From: Halospina sp040196175
GTDB taxonomy: Bacteria > Pseudomonadota > Gammaproteobacteria > Pseudomonadales > Oleiphilaceae
Length of the DNA: 64,000 nucleotides
Reading direction: 5' to 3'
Assembly (NCBI RefSeq): GCF_040196175.1
Contig: NZ_JBEFNF010000005.1
Location: forward strand, 62,001 to 126,000
In this document: positions 17,078-25,466 of the stretch, piece by piece
How positions within the stretch are numbered: the stretch's first letter is position 1
How the letters are laid out: each line of letters begins with the position of its first letter
Translations under genes and position numbers: made by a program
The notes under the pieces: generated by a model
What the model was told of the DNA's origin: nothing
The model's database searches: none
The model's input: the letters and a program-made list of their open reading frames with translations, nothing else

Positions 17078-18489
17078 CCTTGGTCTCCGTTTCCATCAGC
17101 TTCCCGCTCCTCGCGGGTTACCTGCTTTGCAAGCCGTTCAATGCCGGGTGCCGTGGCGCTGAGCCAGCGGTCCAGTCCCGCCAGATCCTGCGGGCTCAGT
17201 GTTCCGGCGGTCTGTTTCAGGCGCAGGGTGTTGAGCACATAGTCGTAGCGGGCGTTGGCGTAGTCACGCAGCGCCACGTAGTAGTTCTGCTCGGCGTCGA
17301 GCACTTCCACGATATTGCGCGTACCCACTTCGTAGCCGGCGCGGGTGGCATCCAGCGCGCTGCGGCTGGAGACGATGGTCTGGCGCTGAGCATTGATGGT
17401 CTGGATGTTGGTCGTGATGCGTCGGAACAGCGAACGCGCATCCAGCCGGACGTTGCGCCTGACTGTGTCCAGCTCCCGCTCCGCCCGTTCCGTCTCGGAT
17501 CGCACACGCCGTACACCGGCCTGAGTACCGCCGCCACTGTAAATCGGAATGTTCAGTGACAGGCCGACGGTGGTGTCAGTGCGCGGGTACTCGTCGAGAG
17601 GGTTGCTGTATGCCCCGGGGCTGCCGCTTGGCAGCTCAAAATTGTTGTCCTGGTGCTGGCGCTCGACCCGGGCGAACAGATCCAGCGTAGGCAGATGCTC
17701 GGAGCGAGCGGCGCTGACCTGCTCGCGTTTGGCGTCCACAGTAAGCTGTTGCGCTCGCAGTTCCCAGTTCTGCTCCAGTGCGGTCTGGGCCCATGCCTTG
17801 GGGCTGTCCGGTTCCGGGGTGTTGATCGGGAAGTCCGTCTCAAGCCGTTCCAGGGTTTTGGGGAACTGGCCGGTCAGCCGTGCCAGGCTTTCGCGTTCAA
17901 TGTCCAGCTGACTTTGCGCTGCAATCCGCTGTGAGCGGCTCGCATCGTAGCCGGCGCGGGCTTCTTCCACCTCGGTGGTGGCCACGAGCCCCACGTCATA
18001 ACGCTCCTTGGCCTGTTCCCACTGGCGCCGGAGCGCCGCTTCCTGAGCTTTGGCGGTGTCCAGCTCGTCCTTGGCACGCAGGACATTGAAGTACTGCTCC
18101 GCGACTTTGAGCATCAGCCCCTGTTCAGCGCGCGATAGCTCCGCGGCCGCTACCTCGCTCTGCTTCTGGCTGGCCTGGAAGCCGTACCAGGCGTTGGCCC
18201 GGAACAGCGGCTGGCTGAGCTCGAGACCGTATTTGTGGCTGGTGAGGTCGCCATCCAGAGTGTTGCGTTCGGTGTAGGACGATTCACCGAAAGCGTCCAG
18301 CTGCGGCAGCAGCGGCGCCCTGGATTCATCGACCGCTGCTTCCCGGGCCTGGCGGGCAGCGCGGGCCGCGGCCAGATCCGAGTCATAGGACAGAGCCTGT
18401 TCATAGATATCCATCAGACCCTCGCCATGAGCCTGGGCGGCGGGGAGTAGCAGAGCTGCAATCAGTGCGGGAAAAGCGCGCGCTTTCAT
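17071..18489 (-). CDS. tolC: TolC-family outer membrane efflux protein
   Basis: 472 aa. A signal peptide covers about 1-22, followed by two OEP repeats with long coiled-coil helices, as in TolC trimers that form the exit duct for RND/ABC efflux and type I secretion. The conserved Asn/Tyr-rich end (NARYDYVLNTLRLKQTAGTL) is typical. ATG 18489 has GAGGGAA upstream; a TTG 4 codons earlier would overlap that site. Next to nudF in E. coli, here separated from it by thiC. Its start region carries a palindromic operator candidate. Confidence 0.94.
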   Translation of the reverse strand: MKARAFPALIAALLLPAAQAHGEGLMDIYEQALSYDSDLAAARAARQAREAAVDESRAPLLPQLDAFGESSYTERNTLDGDLTSHKYGLELSQPLFRANAWYGFQASQKQSEVAAAELSRAEQGLMLKVAEQYFNVLRAKDELDTAKAQEAALRRQWEQAKERYDVGLVATTEVEEARAGYDASRSQRIAAQSQLDIERESLARLTGQFPKTLERLETDFPINTPEPDSPKAWAQTALEQNWELRAQQLTVDAKREQVSAARSEHLPTLDLFARVERQHQDNNFELPSGSPGAYSNPLDEYPRTDTTVGLSLNIPIYSGGGTQAGVRRVRSETERAERELDTVRRNVRLDARSLFRRITTNIQTINAQRQTIVSSRSALDATRAGYEVGTRNIVEVLDAEQNYYVALRDYANARYDYVLNTLRLKQTAGTLSPQDLAGLDRWLSATAPGIERLAKQVTREEREADGNGDQGQ

Positions 18490-18520
18490 TCGTTCCCTCA
18501 AGCGTTGATCAGGGTGAGCC

Positions 18521-18535
18521 GTGACCGGCGGTCAC
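18521..18535. promoter_or_regulatory. 15-bp perfect palindrome between tolC and thiC
   Basis: GTGACCGGCGGTCAC is a perfect inverted repeat (7-base arms, 1-base centre) placed 32 bases upstream of the tolC ATG and next to a possible tolC -10 (CATAAT on the minus strand, 18536-18541). It is probably an operator for an unlinked repressor; no regulator gene is nearby. Confidence 0.5.
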
Positions 18536-18540
18536 CATTA

Positions 18541-18569
18541 TGGACAAGTTGCGGTCGGATCTCTAGACT
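18541..18569 (+). promoter_or_regulatory. Sigma-70 promoter of thiC
   Basis: TGGACA (-35, 18541-18546) and TAGACT (-10, 18564-18569) are separated by exactly 17 bases. The expected start, near 18576, lies just before the first paired strand of the riboswitch. Confidence 0.65.
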
Positions 18570-18578
18570 CAAGTTGAC

Positions 18579-18691
18579 TGTCTTGACGGGGTGCCGGTCC
18601 CGCGGTGGCTTTTGCCGCCACGGCTGGCTGAGATTGCGAATGCAGAACCCGCAGACCTGATCCGGCTAGCACCGGCGTAGGGATCGAGACA
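18579..18691 (+). ncRNA. TPP (THI-box) riboswitch
   Basis: The leader contains the thi-box elements in order: ACGGGGTGCC (18586-18595), GGCTGAGA (18626-18633), ACCCGCAGACCTGATCCGG (18647-18665) and ACCGGCGTAGGGA (18671-18683). Helix P1 pairs 18579-18586 with 18684-18691 (TGTCTTGA with TCGAGACA, one G-U pair). It lies directly upstream of thiC, the usual target of thiamine pyrophosphate feedback. Confidence 0.95.
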
Positions 18692-18743
18692 AGCGTGCCC
18701 GAGCTGTAACGCCTGTATCGCACTTACTCAGATCTGCTTCTGC

Positions 18744-18779
18744 GTTCTCCCGTCCGTTCAACCATCAGCGGAGGAGAAC
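18744..18779 (+). promoter_or_regulatory. Hairpin that can hide the thiC ribosome site
   Basis: GTTCTCC (18744-18750) is complementary to GGAGAAC (18773-18779), which overlaps the Shine-Dalgarno GGAGGAG (18770-18776). No T-run follows, so the expression platform is probably translational. This is a pairing seen by eye, not a computed fold. Confidence 0.5.
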
Positions 18780-18786
18780 CACTCAT

Positions 18787-20580
18787 ATGAGTCCATCCGA
18801 CCAGTTCCTGAGCGAGAACGAGCGCGTCAATGACGCCACCATCGAACAGCTGCCGGCGTCACACAAAGTGTATGTGATAGGCAGCCGCCCGGACCTGCGC
18901 GTCCCCATGCGTGAGATCCAGTTGAGTCCGACTGATACTGCCGAGGGTCCTGAGCCCAACGAGCCGCTGCGCGTCTATGATACCGCCGGTCCCTACACCG
19001 ACCCGGAGGCTGTCATCGATCTGCGTCAGGGGCTGACCCCGCTGCGTGCTGGCTGGATTGATGAGCGCAGGGACACGCAGCACCTGTCGCAGTTCAGCTC
19101 TGAGACAACCCGTCAGCGCCTGCGCGATCCCAGGCGGGATGCCTTCCGTTTCGGACACCCGCCCAAACCACGGGTGGCCCATGACGGTGGCAATGTGAGC
19201 CAGATGCACTACGCACGTCAGGGCACGATCACCGCGGAGATGGAGTTCATCGCTATCCGCGAGGGCGTCGAGCCGGAGTTCGTGCGTGATGAAGTGGCGC
19301 GGGGGCGTGCCATTATCCCCAACAACATTAATCACCCGGAATCCGAGCCCATGATCATCGGGCGCAACTTCCTGGTGAAGGTCAATGCCAACATCGGCAA
19401 CTCGGCAGTGACTTCCTCCATTGAGGAAGAGGTGGGCAAGCTGACCTGGGCGATCCGATGGGGAGCGGATACCATTATGGATCTGTCTACCGGCAAGGAT
19501 ATTCATGAAACCCGTGAATGGCTTCTGCGCAACTCACCGGTACCGGTAGGGACAGTGCCCATCTACCAGGCGCTGGAGAAGGTGGACGGGGCGGCTGAAG
19601 ACCTGACCTGGGAGCTGTTCCGCGACACCCTGATCGAGCAGGCGGAGCAGGGCGTGGACTACTTCACCATCCACGCCGGGGTGCGTCTGCACCATGTTCC
19701 CATGACGGCGGAGCGGACCACCGGCATTGTTTCCCGTGGTGGTGCCATCATGGCCAAGTGGTGTCTGGCCCGCCACGAGGAGAGCTTTCTCTACACTCAC
19801 TTCAGCGAGATCTGCGAGCTGATGAAGGCCTATGACGTGGCCTTTTCGCTGGGTGATGGGCTGCGGCCGGGTTCTATTGCGGATGCCAATGACCGCCCCC
19901 AGTTCGCGGAGCTGGAGACGCTGGGCGAGCTCACAAAGATTGCTTGGGCGCATGATGTGCAGTGCATGATCGAGGGGCCAGGCCATGTCCCCATGCATCT
20001 CATCAAGGAGAACATGGAGCGCCAGCTCGAGTGCTGTGATGAGGCGCCGTTTTACACCCTGGGGCCGCTGACAACGGATATTGCGCCGGGCTATGATCAC
20101 ATCACCTCCGGGATTGGCGCGGCCATGATCGGCTGGTATGGTTGCGCCATGCTCTGCTATGTGACGCCAAAAGAGCATCTGGGCCTGCCCAACCGCGAGG
20201 ACGTGAAGGAAGGGTTGATGGCTTACCGCATCGCGGCGCACGCGGCGGACCTGGCCAAAGGCCATCCCGGTGCCCAGCGCCGTGATGACGCGCTTTCAAA
20301 GTCGCGCTTCGAGTTCCGCTGGGAGGACCAGTTCAACCTCGGCCTGGACCCCGAACGGGCTCGTGCCTATCACGATGAGACCCTGCCCAAGGATTCGGCG
20401 AAGGTGGCGCACTTCTGCTCCATGTGCGGGCCGAAGTTCTGTTCCATGAAAATCTCACAGGAAGTGCGTGACTACGCGCGCGAGCATGGACTGACCGATG
20501 AGGCAGCGCTGCGCGAGGGAATGGCGGACAAGTCCGAGGAGTTCCGGGAACAGGGAGGTGATCTGTACCACGAAATCTGA
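18787..20580 (+). CDS. thiC: Phosphomethylpyrimidine synthase
   Basis: 597 aa. A radical SAM enzyme that converts AIR into the HMP-P pyrimidine of thiamine. The C-terminal 4Fe-4S motif CSMCGPKFC (Cx2Cx4C) binds the cluster. EGPGHVPMH and the SLGDGLRPGS segment are family hallmarks. The N-terminal ThiC domain is present, so this is the long bacterial form. Controlled by the TPP riboswitch upstream. It stands alone among non-thiamine genes, inserted in the otherwise conserved tolC-nudF neighbourhood. Confidence 0.97.
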   Translation: MSPSDQFLSENERVNDATIEQLPASHKVYVIGSRPDLRVPMREIQLSPTDTAEGPEPNEPLRVYDTAGPYTDPEAVIDLRQGLTPLRAGWIDERRDTQHLSQFSSETTRQRLRDPRRDAFRFGHPPKPRVAHDGGNVSQMHYARQGTITAEMEFIAIREGVEPEFVRDEVARGRAIIPNNINHPESEPMIIGRNFLVKVNANIGNSAVTSSIEEEVGKLTWAIRWGADTIMDLSTGKDIHETREWLLRNSPVPVGTVPIYQALEKVDGAAEDLTWELFRDTLIEQAEQGVDYFTIHAGVRLHHVPMTAERTTGIVSRGGAIMAKWCLARHEESFLYTHFSEICELMKAYDVAFSLGDGLRPGSIADANDRPQFAELETLGELTKIAWAHDVQCMIEGPGHVPMHLIKENMERQLECCDEAPFYTLGPLTTDIAPGYDHITSGIGAAMIGWYGCAMLCYVTPKEHLGLPNREDVKEGLMAYRIAAHAADLAKGHPGAQRRDDALSKSRFEFRWEDQFNLGLDPERARAYHDETLPKDSAKVAHFCSMCGPKFCSMKISQEVRDYAREHGLTDEAALREGMADKSEEFREQGGDLYHEI

Positions 20581-20596
20581 AAGCGAAGAGGCCCTG

Positions 20597-21223
20597 ATGG
20601 CAGAGCTGGACAGTACCTTTGATCATGATGACGTGACCATCGAGTCCGATGAGCCACTCTATCAGGGCTTTTTTCAGCTGCGCGGGCTGCGGTTCCAGCA
20701 CCGCCTTTTCGGCGGTGGCTGGAGCCCATCCATGCACCGCGAGATTTTCTGGCGCGACAACTGCACCTGTGTGCTGCCCTACGATCCCTGGCGCGATGAG
20801 GTGGTGCTTCTGGAGCAGTTCCGGGCCGGCGCACTGGGGCGTGACGCCTCGCCATGGTTGCTCGAAGTCGTTGCAGGCATCAATGAGCCGGGTGACGATG
20901 GTGAAACAACCGCACGACGGGAAGCAGAAGAGGAAGCGGGGCTGACACTGGGGCATGTAGAGAGGATCTGTGACTACCTTGTCTCGCCCGGTGGTACCAA
21001 CGAGCTGGTGCACCTCTATGGGGGCTGTGTGGATGCCACCGGCGCTGGCGGAATCCACGGTCTGGAGCATGAGAACGAGGACATCCGCGTCCAGTCTCTT
21101 GCCTTTGAGGCCGCCATGGAAGGGCTGCGCTCCGGTCACATCTGGAACGCGCCAGCGATTATGGCGTTGCAGTGGCTGGCGCTGAACCGTGAGCGGCTGC
21201 GTGATGAGTGGAGGGGGAGCTGA
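20597..21223 (+). CDS. nudF: ADP-ribose pyrophosphatase (Nudix)
   Basis: 208 aa. It splits ADP-ribose to AMP and ribose 5-phosphate. The Nudix box reads GINEPGDDGETTARREAEEE plus AGL, about residues 95-117, with the REAEEE core. It shares the E. coli order nudF-yqiB-cpdA-yqiA. The frame extends upstream into thiC, but ATG 20597 lies 16 bases after thiC, has GAAGAGG before it, and matches the family length. Confidence 0.94.
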   Translation: MAELDSTFDHDDVTIESDEPLYQGFFQLRGLRFQHRLFGGGWSPSMHREIFWRDNCTCVLPYDPWRDEVVLLEQFRAGALGRDASPWLLEVVAGINEPGDDGETTARREAEEEAGLTLGHVERICDYLVSPGGTNELVHLYGGCVDATGAGGIHGLEHENEDIRVQSLAFEAAMEGLRSGHIWNAPAIMALQWLALNRERLRDEWRGS

Positions 21224-21681
21224 TGGTGCAGCGATATGTACCTGACCTGACCCGCTTCGCGGCGGTGTGTGAGGCCAATTACCATCGGCTGAGCCATCTG
21301 GAGCGCCTGGGTCCTGACGCGGACTCCGATGTGTTCTTCCATCTCCGTGACGGTAGCCGCCACCTGGGGGATGTTCACCTGTGCCGGCTGGAAAAGGCCC
21401 GGTTTACCGAAACTTGGTATCTCGAGCAGGTGGCGAACAACGGCCGCTGGCTCAATGACCCGCGAATGACGGTGCGTGCTTACCATGATGTGGGCATGCT
21501 GGAGGTGATGAGCTGCTTCCGCCATGGCCGGATCCGCGCCGTCAATCCCTACCCGAACGCCCGTATGCATCTGCCGGACGAAAAACTGCAGATCAATCTG
21601 TTCCTCGCGGACTGGCTGGACTTCTGTCTTAAATTCGGGCAAGCGGCTGATATGGATTCGGTCTGGAGTATGGAATCCTGA
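21223..21681 (+). CDS. yqiB: DUF1249 protein YqiB
   Basis: 152 aa. The start YVPDLTRFAAVCEANYHRL is the DUF1249 signature; the family is nearly always next to nudF and cpdA, and its function is unknown. ATG 21223 shares one base with the nudF stop (TGATG), with GAGGGGGAG upstream; an in-frame ATG at 21208 would place the ribosome site inside the gene. Probably cytoplasmic, translationally coupled to nudF. Confidence 0.92.
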   Translation: MVQRYVPDLTRFAAVCEANYHRLSHLERLGPDADSDVFFHLRDGSRHLGDVHLCRLEKARFTETWYLEQVANNGRWLNDPRMTVRAYHDVGMLEVMSCFRHGRIRAVNPYPNARMHLPDEKLQINLFLADWLDFCLKFGQAADMDSVWSMES

Positions 21682-21772
21682 ACCCGTGATGACGATCGCT
21701 GAATCCGGCAGGCAATCAGGCTGTAACTTCGTTATATTGAGAGCATAGTGACCAAGGGAGCCCAAAGCCACT

Positions 21773-22573
21773 ATGGATGCCTCCGCGGAGCCCCTGCATG
21801 TGCTGCAGATCACGGATCCCCATTTGATGGAGGATCCCGAGGGTCTATTGCTCGGTATAAATACACGCCAGACGCTTGATGCCGTCCTGGCGCACGTTCG
21901 TTCGCACTACGGGCAGCCTGATCTGGTGCTGGCAACCGGCGATATTTCGCAGGATGGCAGCGAAGCCGCCTATCAGCACTTCCGGGAACGCACGTCCTTT
22001 TTCGAGGGGCCGGTGTTCTGGTTTGCCGGAAACCATGACGCTGTGCCCGCAATGAAGCGGGCAATCGGCGGTACCCGCTCTGCGCAACGACGTTATCGTG
22101 GTCACGGGTGGCAGCTGATTTTTCTGGATTCATCCGTGCCTGAACAGGTGCATGGGCGGTTGGGGGAGGGTGAGCTGGCTTATCTGGAGGCCTGCCTCTG
22201 TGAGCATCCGGAGGATCATGCCCTGATCTGTCTGCATCATCATCCGGTACAGATCGGGGCTGAATGGATGAATGCCATCGGTCTTCAGGATCATGAGGCT
22301 TTCTTTGAGGTGTTGGCTCGTCATCCCCAGGTGCGTGGGCTGATCTGGGGGCATATCCACCAACAGCTGGACCAGGAGGACAGTGGTCGGCGTTTGCTTG
22401 CCTCGCCCTCCACCTGCGTGCAGTTCCTGCCGGAATCAGAGTCCTTTGCGGTGGATACAGCGCCCCCGGGATACCGCTGGCTGATGCTCTATCCGGATGG
22501 GCGGATCCATACTGGAGTGGAACGCATCGCCGATGCTAACTACGGACTGGAAGTCGACAGCGTTGGCTACTGA
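21773..22573 (+). CDS. cpdA: 3',5'-cyclic AMP phosphodiesterase CpdA
   Basis: 266 aa metallophosphoesterase. Metal motifs are ITDPHL (near 13-18), ATGDISQDGS, GNHD, HHHP and GHIH, giving the class III phosphodiesterase di-metal site. It hydrolyses cAMP and so tunes CRP control. A TATATT box at 21733-21738 could give it a private promoter in the 91-base gap after yqiB. Confidence 0.94.
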   Translation: MDASAEPLHVLQITDPHLMEDPEGLLLGINTRQTLDAVLAHVRSHYGQPDLVLATGDISQDGSEAAYQHFRERTSFFEGPVFWFAGNHDAVPAMKRAIGGTRSAQRRYRGHGWQLIFLDSSVPEQVHGRLGEGELAYLEACLCEHPEDHALICLHHHPVQIGAEWMNAIGLQDHEAFFEVLARHPQVRGLIWGHIHQQLDQEDSGRRLLASPSTCVQFLPESESFAVDTAPPGYRWLMLYPDGRIHTGVERIADANYGLEVDSVGY

Positions 22574-23153
22574 AGAGCCTGATCTGATCTATCTCCACGG
22601 TTTCCGCAGCGCGCCTTCCTCGGAAAAGGCGCGGGAGCTGGAGGCGTGGCTGCATGAAACCGGCTACCGCGGTCACTGGTTCATTCCCCAGCTGGCAACC
22701 ACCCCCGGCGAGGTAGAAGCACAGCTGGCTGAGCTCATTGAGTGCGTACCCGGGAAAGGACCCGGTCTGATCGGCAGTTCACTGGGAGGCTTCTTCGCCA
22801 TGGTGATGGCGGAGCGTTATGGTCTTTCAGCGGTGCTTATCAATCCGGCAGCCTATCCCTACCGCCTGATGGAAGAGTCGCTGGGCGAGCACACCAATCT
22901 CTACACCGGTGAGCGTTTTGACGTAACGCAGGAACACGTGCAGCAGCTCCAGGCCATGGATCCGGGAACGCTATCCCATCCCGAGCGCCTGATGGTGATG
23001 CTGGAAACCGGTGACGAAACCCTGGACTATCGCCAGGCCGGCGAAAGGTTTGCGGCCAGCAGGCTGGTTGTTCATGAGGGGGGCAACCACCGATACAGCC
23101 GGTTCCATACTGAGTTGCCCCTGATGCTGGACTTTCTGCGCCGGGATCAGTAA
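22533..23153 (+). CDS. yqiA: YqiA-family esterase
   Basis: 206 aa from ATG 22533. An alpha/beta hydrolase with DLIYLHGFRSAPSS at the start, nucleophile Ser in GSSLGGFFA, and GDETLDYRQ and GGNHRYSRF near the end as in E. coli YqiA. The start is uncertain: ATG 22533 overlaps cpdA by 41 bases, while TTG 22563, with GGAAG ahead, overlaps by 11. The stop overlaps the convergent HDOD gene by 7 bases. Confidence 0.87.
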   Translation: MLTTDWKSTALATEEPDLIYLHGFRSAPSSEKARELEAWLHETGYRGHWFIPQLATTPGEVEAQLAELIECVPGKGPGLIGSSLGGFFAMVMAERYGLSAVLINPAAYPYRLMEESLGEHTNLYTGERFDVTQEHVQQLQAMDPGTLSHPERLMVMLETGDETLDYRQAGERFAASRLVVHEGGNHRYSRFHTELPLMLDFLRRDQ

Positions 23154-24022
23154 TTGCAGTAGACCGCGATGCCGATATCGCGGAAGTTCTGCGCCATTTC
23201 CTCCAGGTCGTAATGGGTCAGGCCAGTGTGGATGAGCACATCCTGCTCCATACGCTGCCATTCGTTATCCACCTCCTGTCGGCCCAGAATTGAGAAGTTG
23301 CCGCAGATGTGTTCAGCGATCTTGAGCGTGGCCAACAGCGTCTTGCGCTCCTGAGCCCGGGTCCCCGTCTGGGCAAAGACCTGCTGTACGTTGTGGTGTT
23401 CGGCGATGACCTCGCAGAGGTGGCGCGGCAGATTCCAGGACTTGGCTACGTAATAGCCGACAACCGCGTGGTTGGTGTTCAGAGTCCGGTTCTCAACGTC
23501 GATCAGGCGCGGTTCTTCGCGGGCGTAGCTTTCCATCATGACGTCTTCGTAGTCGGGGAAGCGTTCCATCATCAGCGGAATGCCGGCATTGTGGAACAGC
23601 CCGAGCGCGTAGGATTCATCCGGATTCTTGGCGCCAATCGCACGGGCGACGTGGGCGGAGACCTGGGCGATGTCGGTGGCGGTGTCCCAGAACCGGGTCA
23701 TGGCCCGGATCGCCTGGTCCGACATTTCGCCCTTGATGCTCAGGCCGTTGATGATGTTGATGACCGTGGTCGGTCCGAGCAGGGCCACGGCCTGTTCAAT
23801 GGATGAGATCTGGTTGCTGTGCTGGAGGAAGGGCGAGTTCACGAACTTCAGCATCATTCCGGACAGTGAGACGTCCTGGCGGATCAGCTTGGCAATCTGA
23901 TCAATATCCGGATCCGGCATTGCCTGCTCCATCTGCAGGTCCACCATGATCTGGGGTTGCGGTGGAATGCGGATGCCCTGAAGGACATTGTGGATCTGTT
24001 CGTCGGTCAGTTCCGCGGGCAT
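23147..24022 (-). CDS. HDOD-domain signalling protein
   Basis: 291 aa, built almost entirely of one HDOD domain (about 15-215): a metal-free relative of HD phosphohydrolases found in chemotaxis, stress and c-di-GMP pathways. Typical pieces are LPPQP-like IRIPPQPQIMVDL, SSIEQAVALLG and LFHNAGIPLM. No second output domain is visible. AGGAAGAA precedes the ATG. Its role here is unknown. Confidence 0.88.
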   Translation of the reverse strand: MPAELTDEQIHNVLQGIRIPPQPQIMVDLQMEQAMPDPDIDQIAKLIRQDVSLSGMMLKFVNSPFLQHSNQISSIEQAVALLGPTTVINIINGLSIKGEMSDQAIRAMTRFWDTATDIAQVSAHVARAIGAKNPDESYALGLFHNAGIPLMMERFPDYEDVMMESYAREEPRLIDVENRTLNTNHAVVGYYVAKSWNLPRHLCEVIAEHHNVQQVFAQTGTRAQERKTLLATLKIAEHICGNFSILGRQEVDNEWQRMEQDVLIHTGLTHYDLEEMAQNFRDIGIAVYCNY

Positions 24023-24119
24023 GATGACTTCTTCCTGTCAGCTTTTGCTGCCCCGAGCCTAGCGTACCAGGCTCGGACAGGCTGTAACCGTTTGTTCAGA
24101 CTATTCCTGCTCTGGGGTC

Positions 24120-24779
24120 TTAGCGCGTCTGCAGGTCCATGATGGGCCAGCCCCGGTGACGGGCAACGTCCCGCAGCGCCGGATCCGGGTTGGTGGCGAC
24201 CGGGTTGGGCACGGTTTCCAGTAGCGGCAGATCGTTGCGGGAATCGCTGTAGAAGTGGCTTCCATCCAGGGTATCGCTGCGCTTGAGCAGCCATTCCTCA
24301 AGGCGCGTGATCTTACCATCCCGGAAACAGGGGGTACCGGCGACCCGGCCGGTGAAGGCACCCTCTACGACCTCTGGCTCGGTGGCGATCAGATTGGGAA
24401 TACCCAGCCGCGCCGCGATAGGCTCGGTGACGAAACGGTTGGTCGCAGTGATGATGACCAGGGTTTCACCGCGTTCCCGATGGCGGTTGATAAGGGCTTC
24501 GGCGGCGGGCTCGATCATGGGCTCAACGCGTTCCTGCATGAATCGTTCCCGCAGCTGCCTGAGCGTGGCCAGCTCCTGACTGGCGAGCGGCTCCAGGGCA
24601 AAGGCCAGGTATTGTTCAATGTCGAGGCGCCCGGCTTCGTAATCGCGATAGAACTGGTCATTGCGTTGGCGGTAGCGCTCACCGTCCACCACTCCGGCGT
24701 CGATCAGGAACTGGCCCCAGGCATGGTCGCTGTCGCCGTTGAGAAGGGTGTTGTCCAGGTCAAAGATGGCGAGTGTCAC
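24120..24779 (-). CDS. HAD-IB family phosphatase
   Basis: 219 aa, GTG start. The HAD motif I is FDLDNTLL (DxDxT), motif II is the T of IITATN, and motif IV lies in YSDSRNDLPLLE. The SerB-like cap lies between. It is divergent from rppH-ptsP, the same partner set as in Pseudomonas (HAD protein, rppH, ptsP). A histidinol-phosphatase role has been proposed for the Pseudomonas relative, as I recall; the substrate cannot be read from the sequence. Confidence 0.87.
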   Translation of the reverse strand: MTLAIFDLDNTLLNGDSDHAWGQFLIDAGVVDGERYRQRNDQFYRDYEAGRLDIEQYLAFALEPLASQELATLRQLRERFMQERVEPMIEPAAEALINRHRERGETLVIITATNRFVTEPIAARLGIPNLIATEPEVVEGAFTGRVAGTPCFRDGKITRLEEWLLKRSDTLDGSHFYSDSRNDLPLLETVPNPVATNPDPALRDVARHRGWPIMDLQTR

Positions 24780-24914
24780 GGGTTATCCAGCCTCCGGGAA
24801 AATGTCGGCTCCAAGGATATCACAAACAGCGCAGAGGCCGGTCCGGCAGCGCCATGGGGCCGAGTGCCGTTTGCTCATGGGGTATCAATTCTGGAAGAAT
24901 GGCTTTAACTTACA

Positions 24915-24920
24915 TATAAA
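24915..24920 (+). promoter_or_regulatory. -10 box for rppH-ptsP
   Basis: TATAAA in an AT-rich patch (24908-24932) that stands out from the GC-rich background, 28 bases before the rppH GTG. The best -35 at 17 bases is TGGAAG (24892-24897), a weak match. Confidence 0.45.
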
Positions 24921-24947
24921 AGATAAATAACAAACAGGGGTGTTGCC

Positions 24948-25460
24948 GTGATTGACTCCGACGGATTCAGACCGAATGTCGGAATCATGCTGGCGAACCA
25001 CCGGGGGGAGTTGCTCTGGGCCAGGCGCATTGGCCAGGACGCCTGGCAGTTTCCACAGGGAGGCATCAATGAGGATGAGACACCGGAGCAGGCCCTCTAT
25101 CGCGAACTGATGGAGGAGATCGGCCTGGAATCATCGGATGTCCGGATCATCACCACAACCCGGGGCTGGCTCAGATACCGCCTGCCTCGTCGTATGGTCC
25201 GCAGGGACTCACGCCCGGTGTGTGTTGGCCAGAAACAGAAATGGTTCCTTCTCGAAATGCTCTCACCTGATGCGCGGGTGCGGGTTGATCGCAGCTACAA
25301 GCCTGAATTCGACGGCTGGCAGTGGGTCAGCTACTGGTACCCGCTGGGGCAGGTGGTGTCGTTCAAGCGCGAAGTTTACCGCAAGGCGCTGAGGGAACTG
25401 GCGCCCGGGGTATTCAGGCTACAGTCAAAGGGGCAACCTCCGGCCCGCCAGGAAAGCTGA
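24948..25460 (+). CDS. rppH: RNA pyrophosphohydrolase
   Basis: 170 aa, GTG start. It removes pyrophosphate from 5'-triphosphate mRNA ends and so triggers RNase E decay. The Nudix box is GGINEDETPEQALYRELMEE (about 38-57). FRPNVGIML and the WQFPQGG stretch are family hallmarks. It is followed 6 bases later by ptsP, an operon conserved in many gammaproteobacteria. Confidence 0.95.
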   Translation: MIDSDGFRPNVGIMLANHRGELLWARRIGQDAWQFPQGGINEDETPEQALYRELMEEIGLESSDVRIITTTRGWLRYRLPRRMVRRDSRPVCVGQKQKWFLLEMLSPDARVRVDRSYKPEFDGWQWVSYWYPLGQVVSFKREVYRKALRELAPGVFRLQSKGQPPARQES

Positions 25461-25466
25461 CCGACT

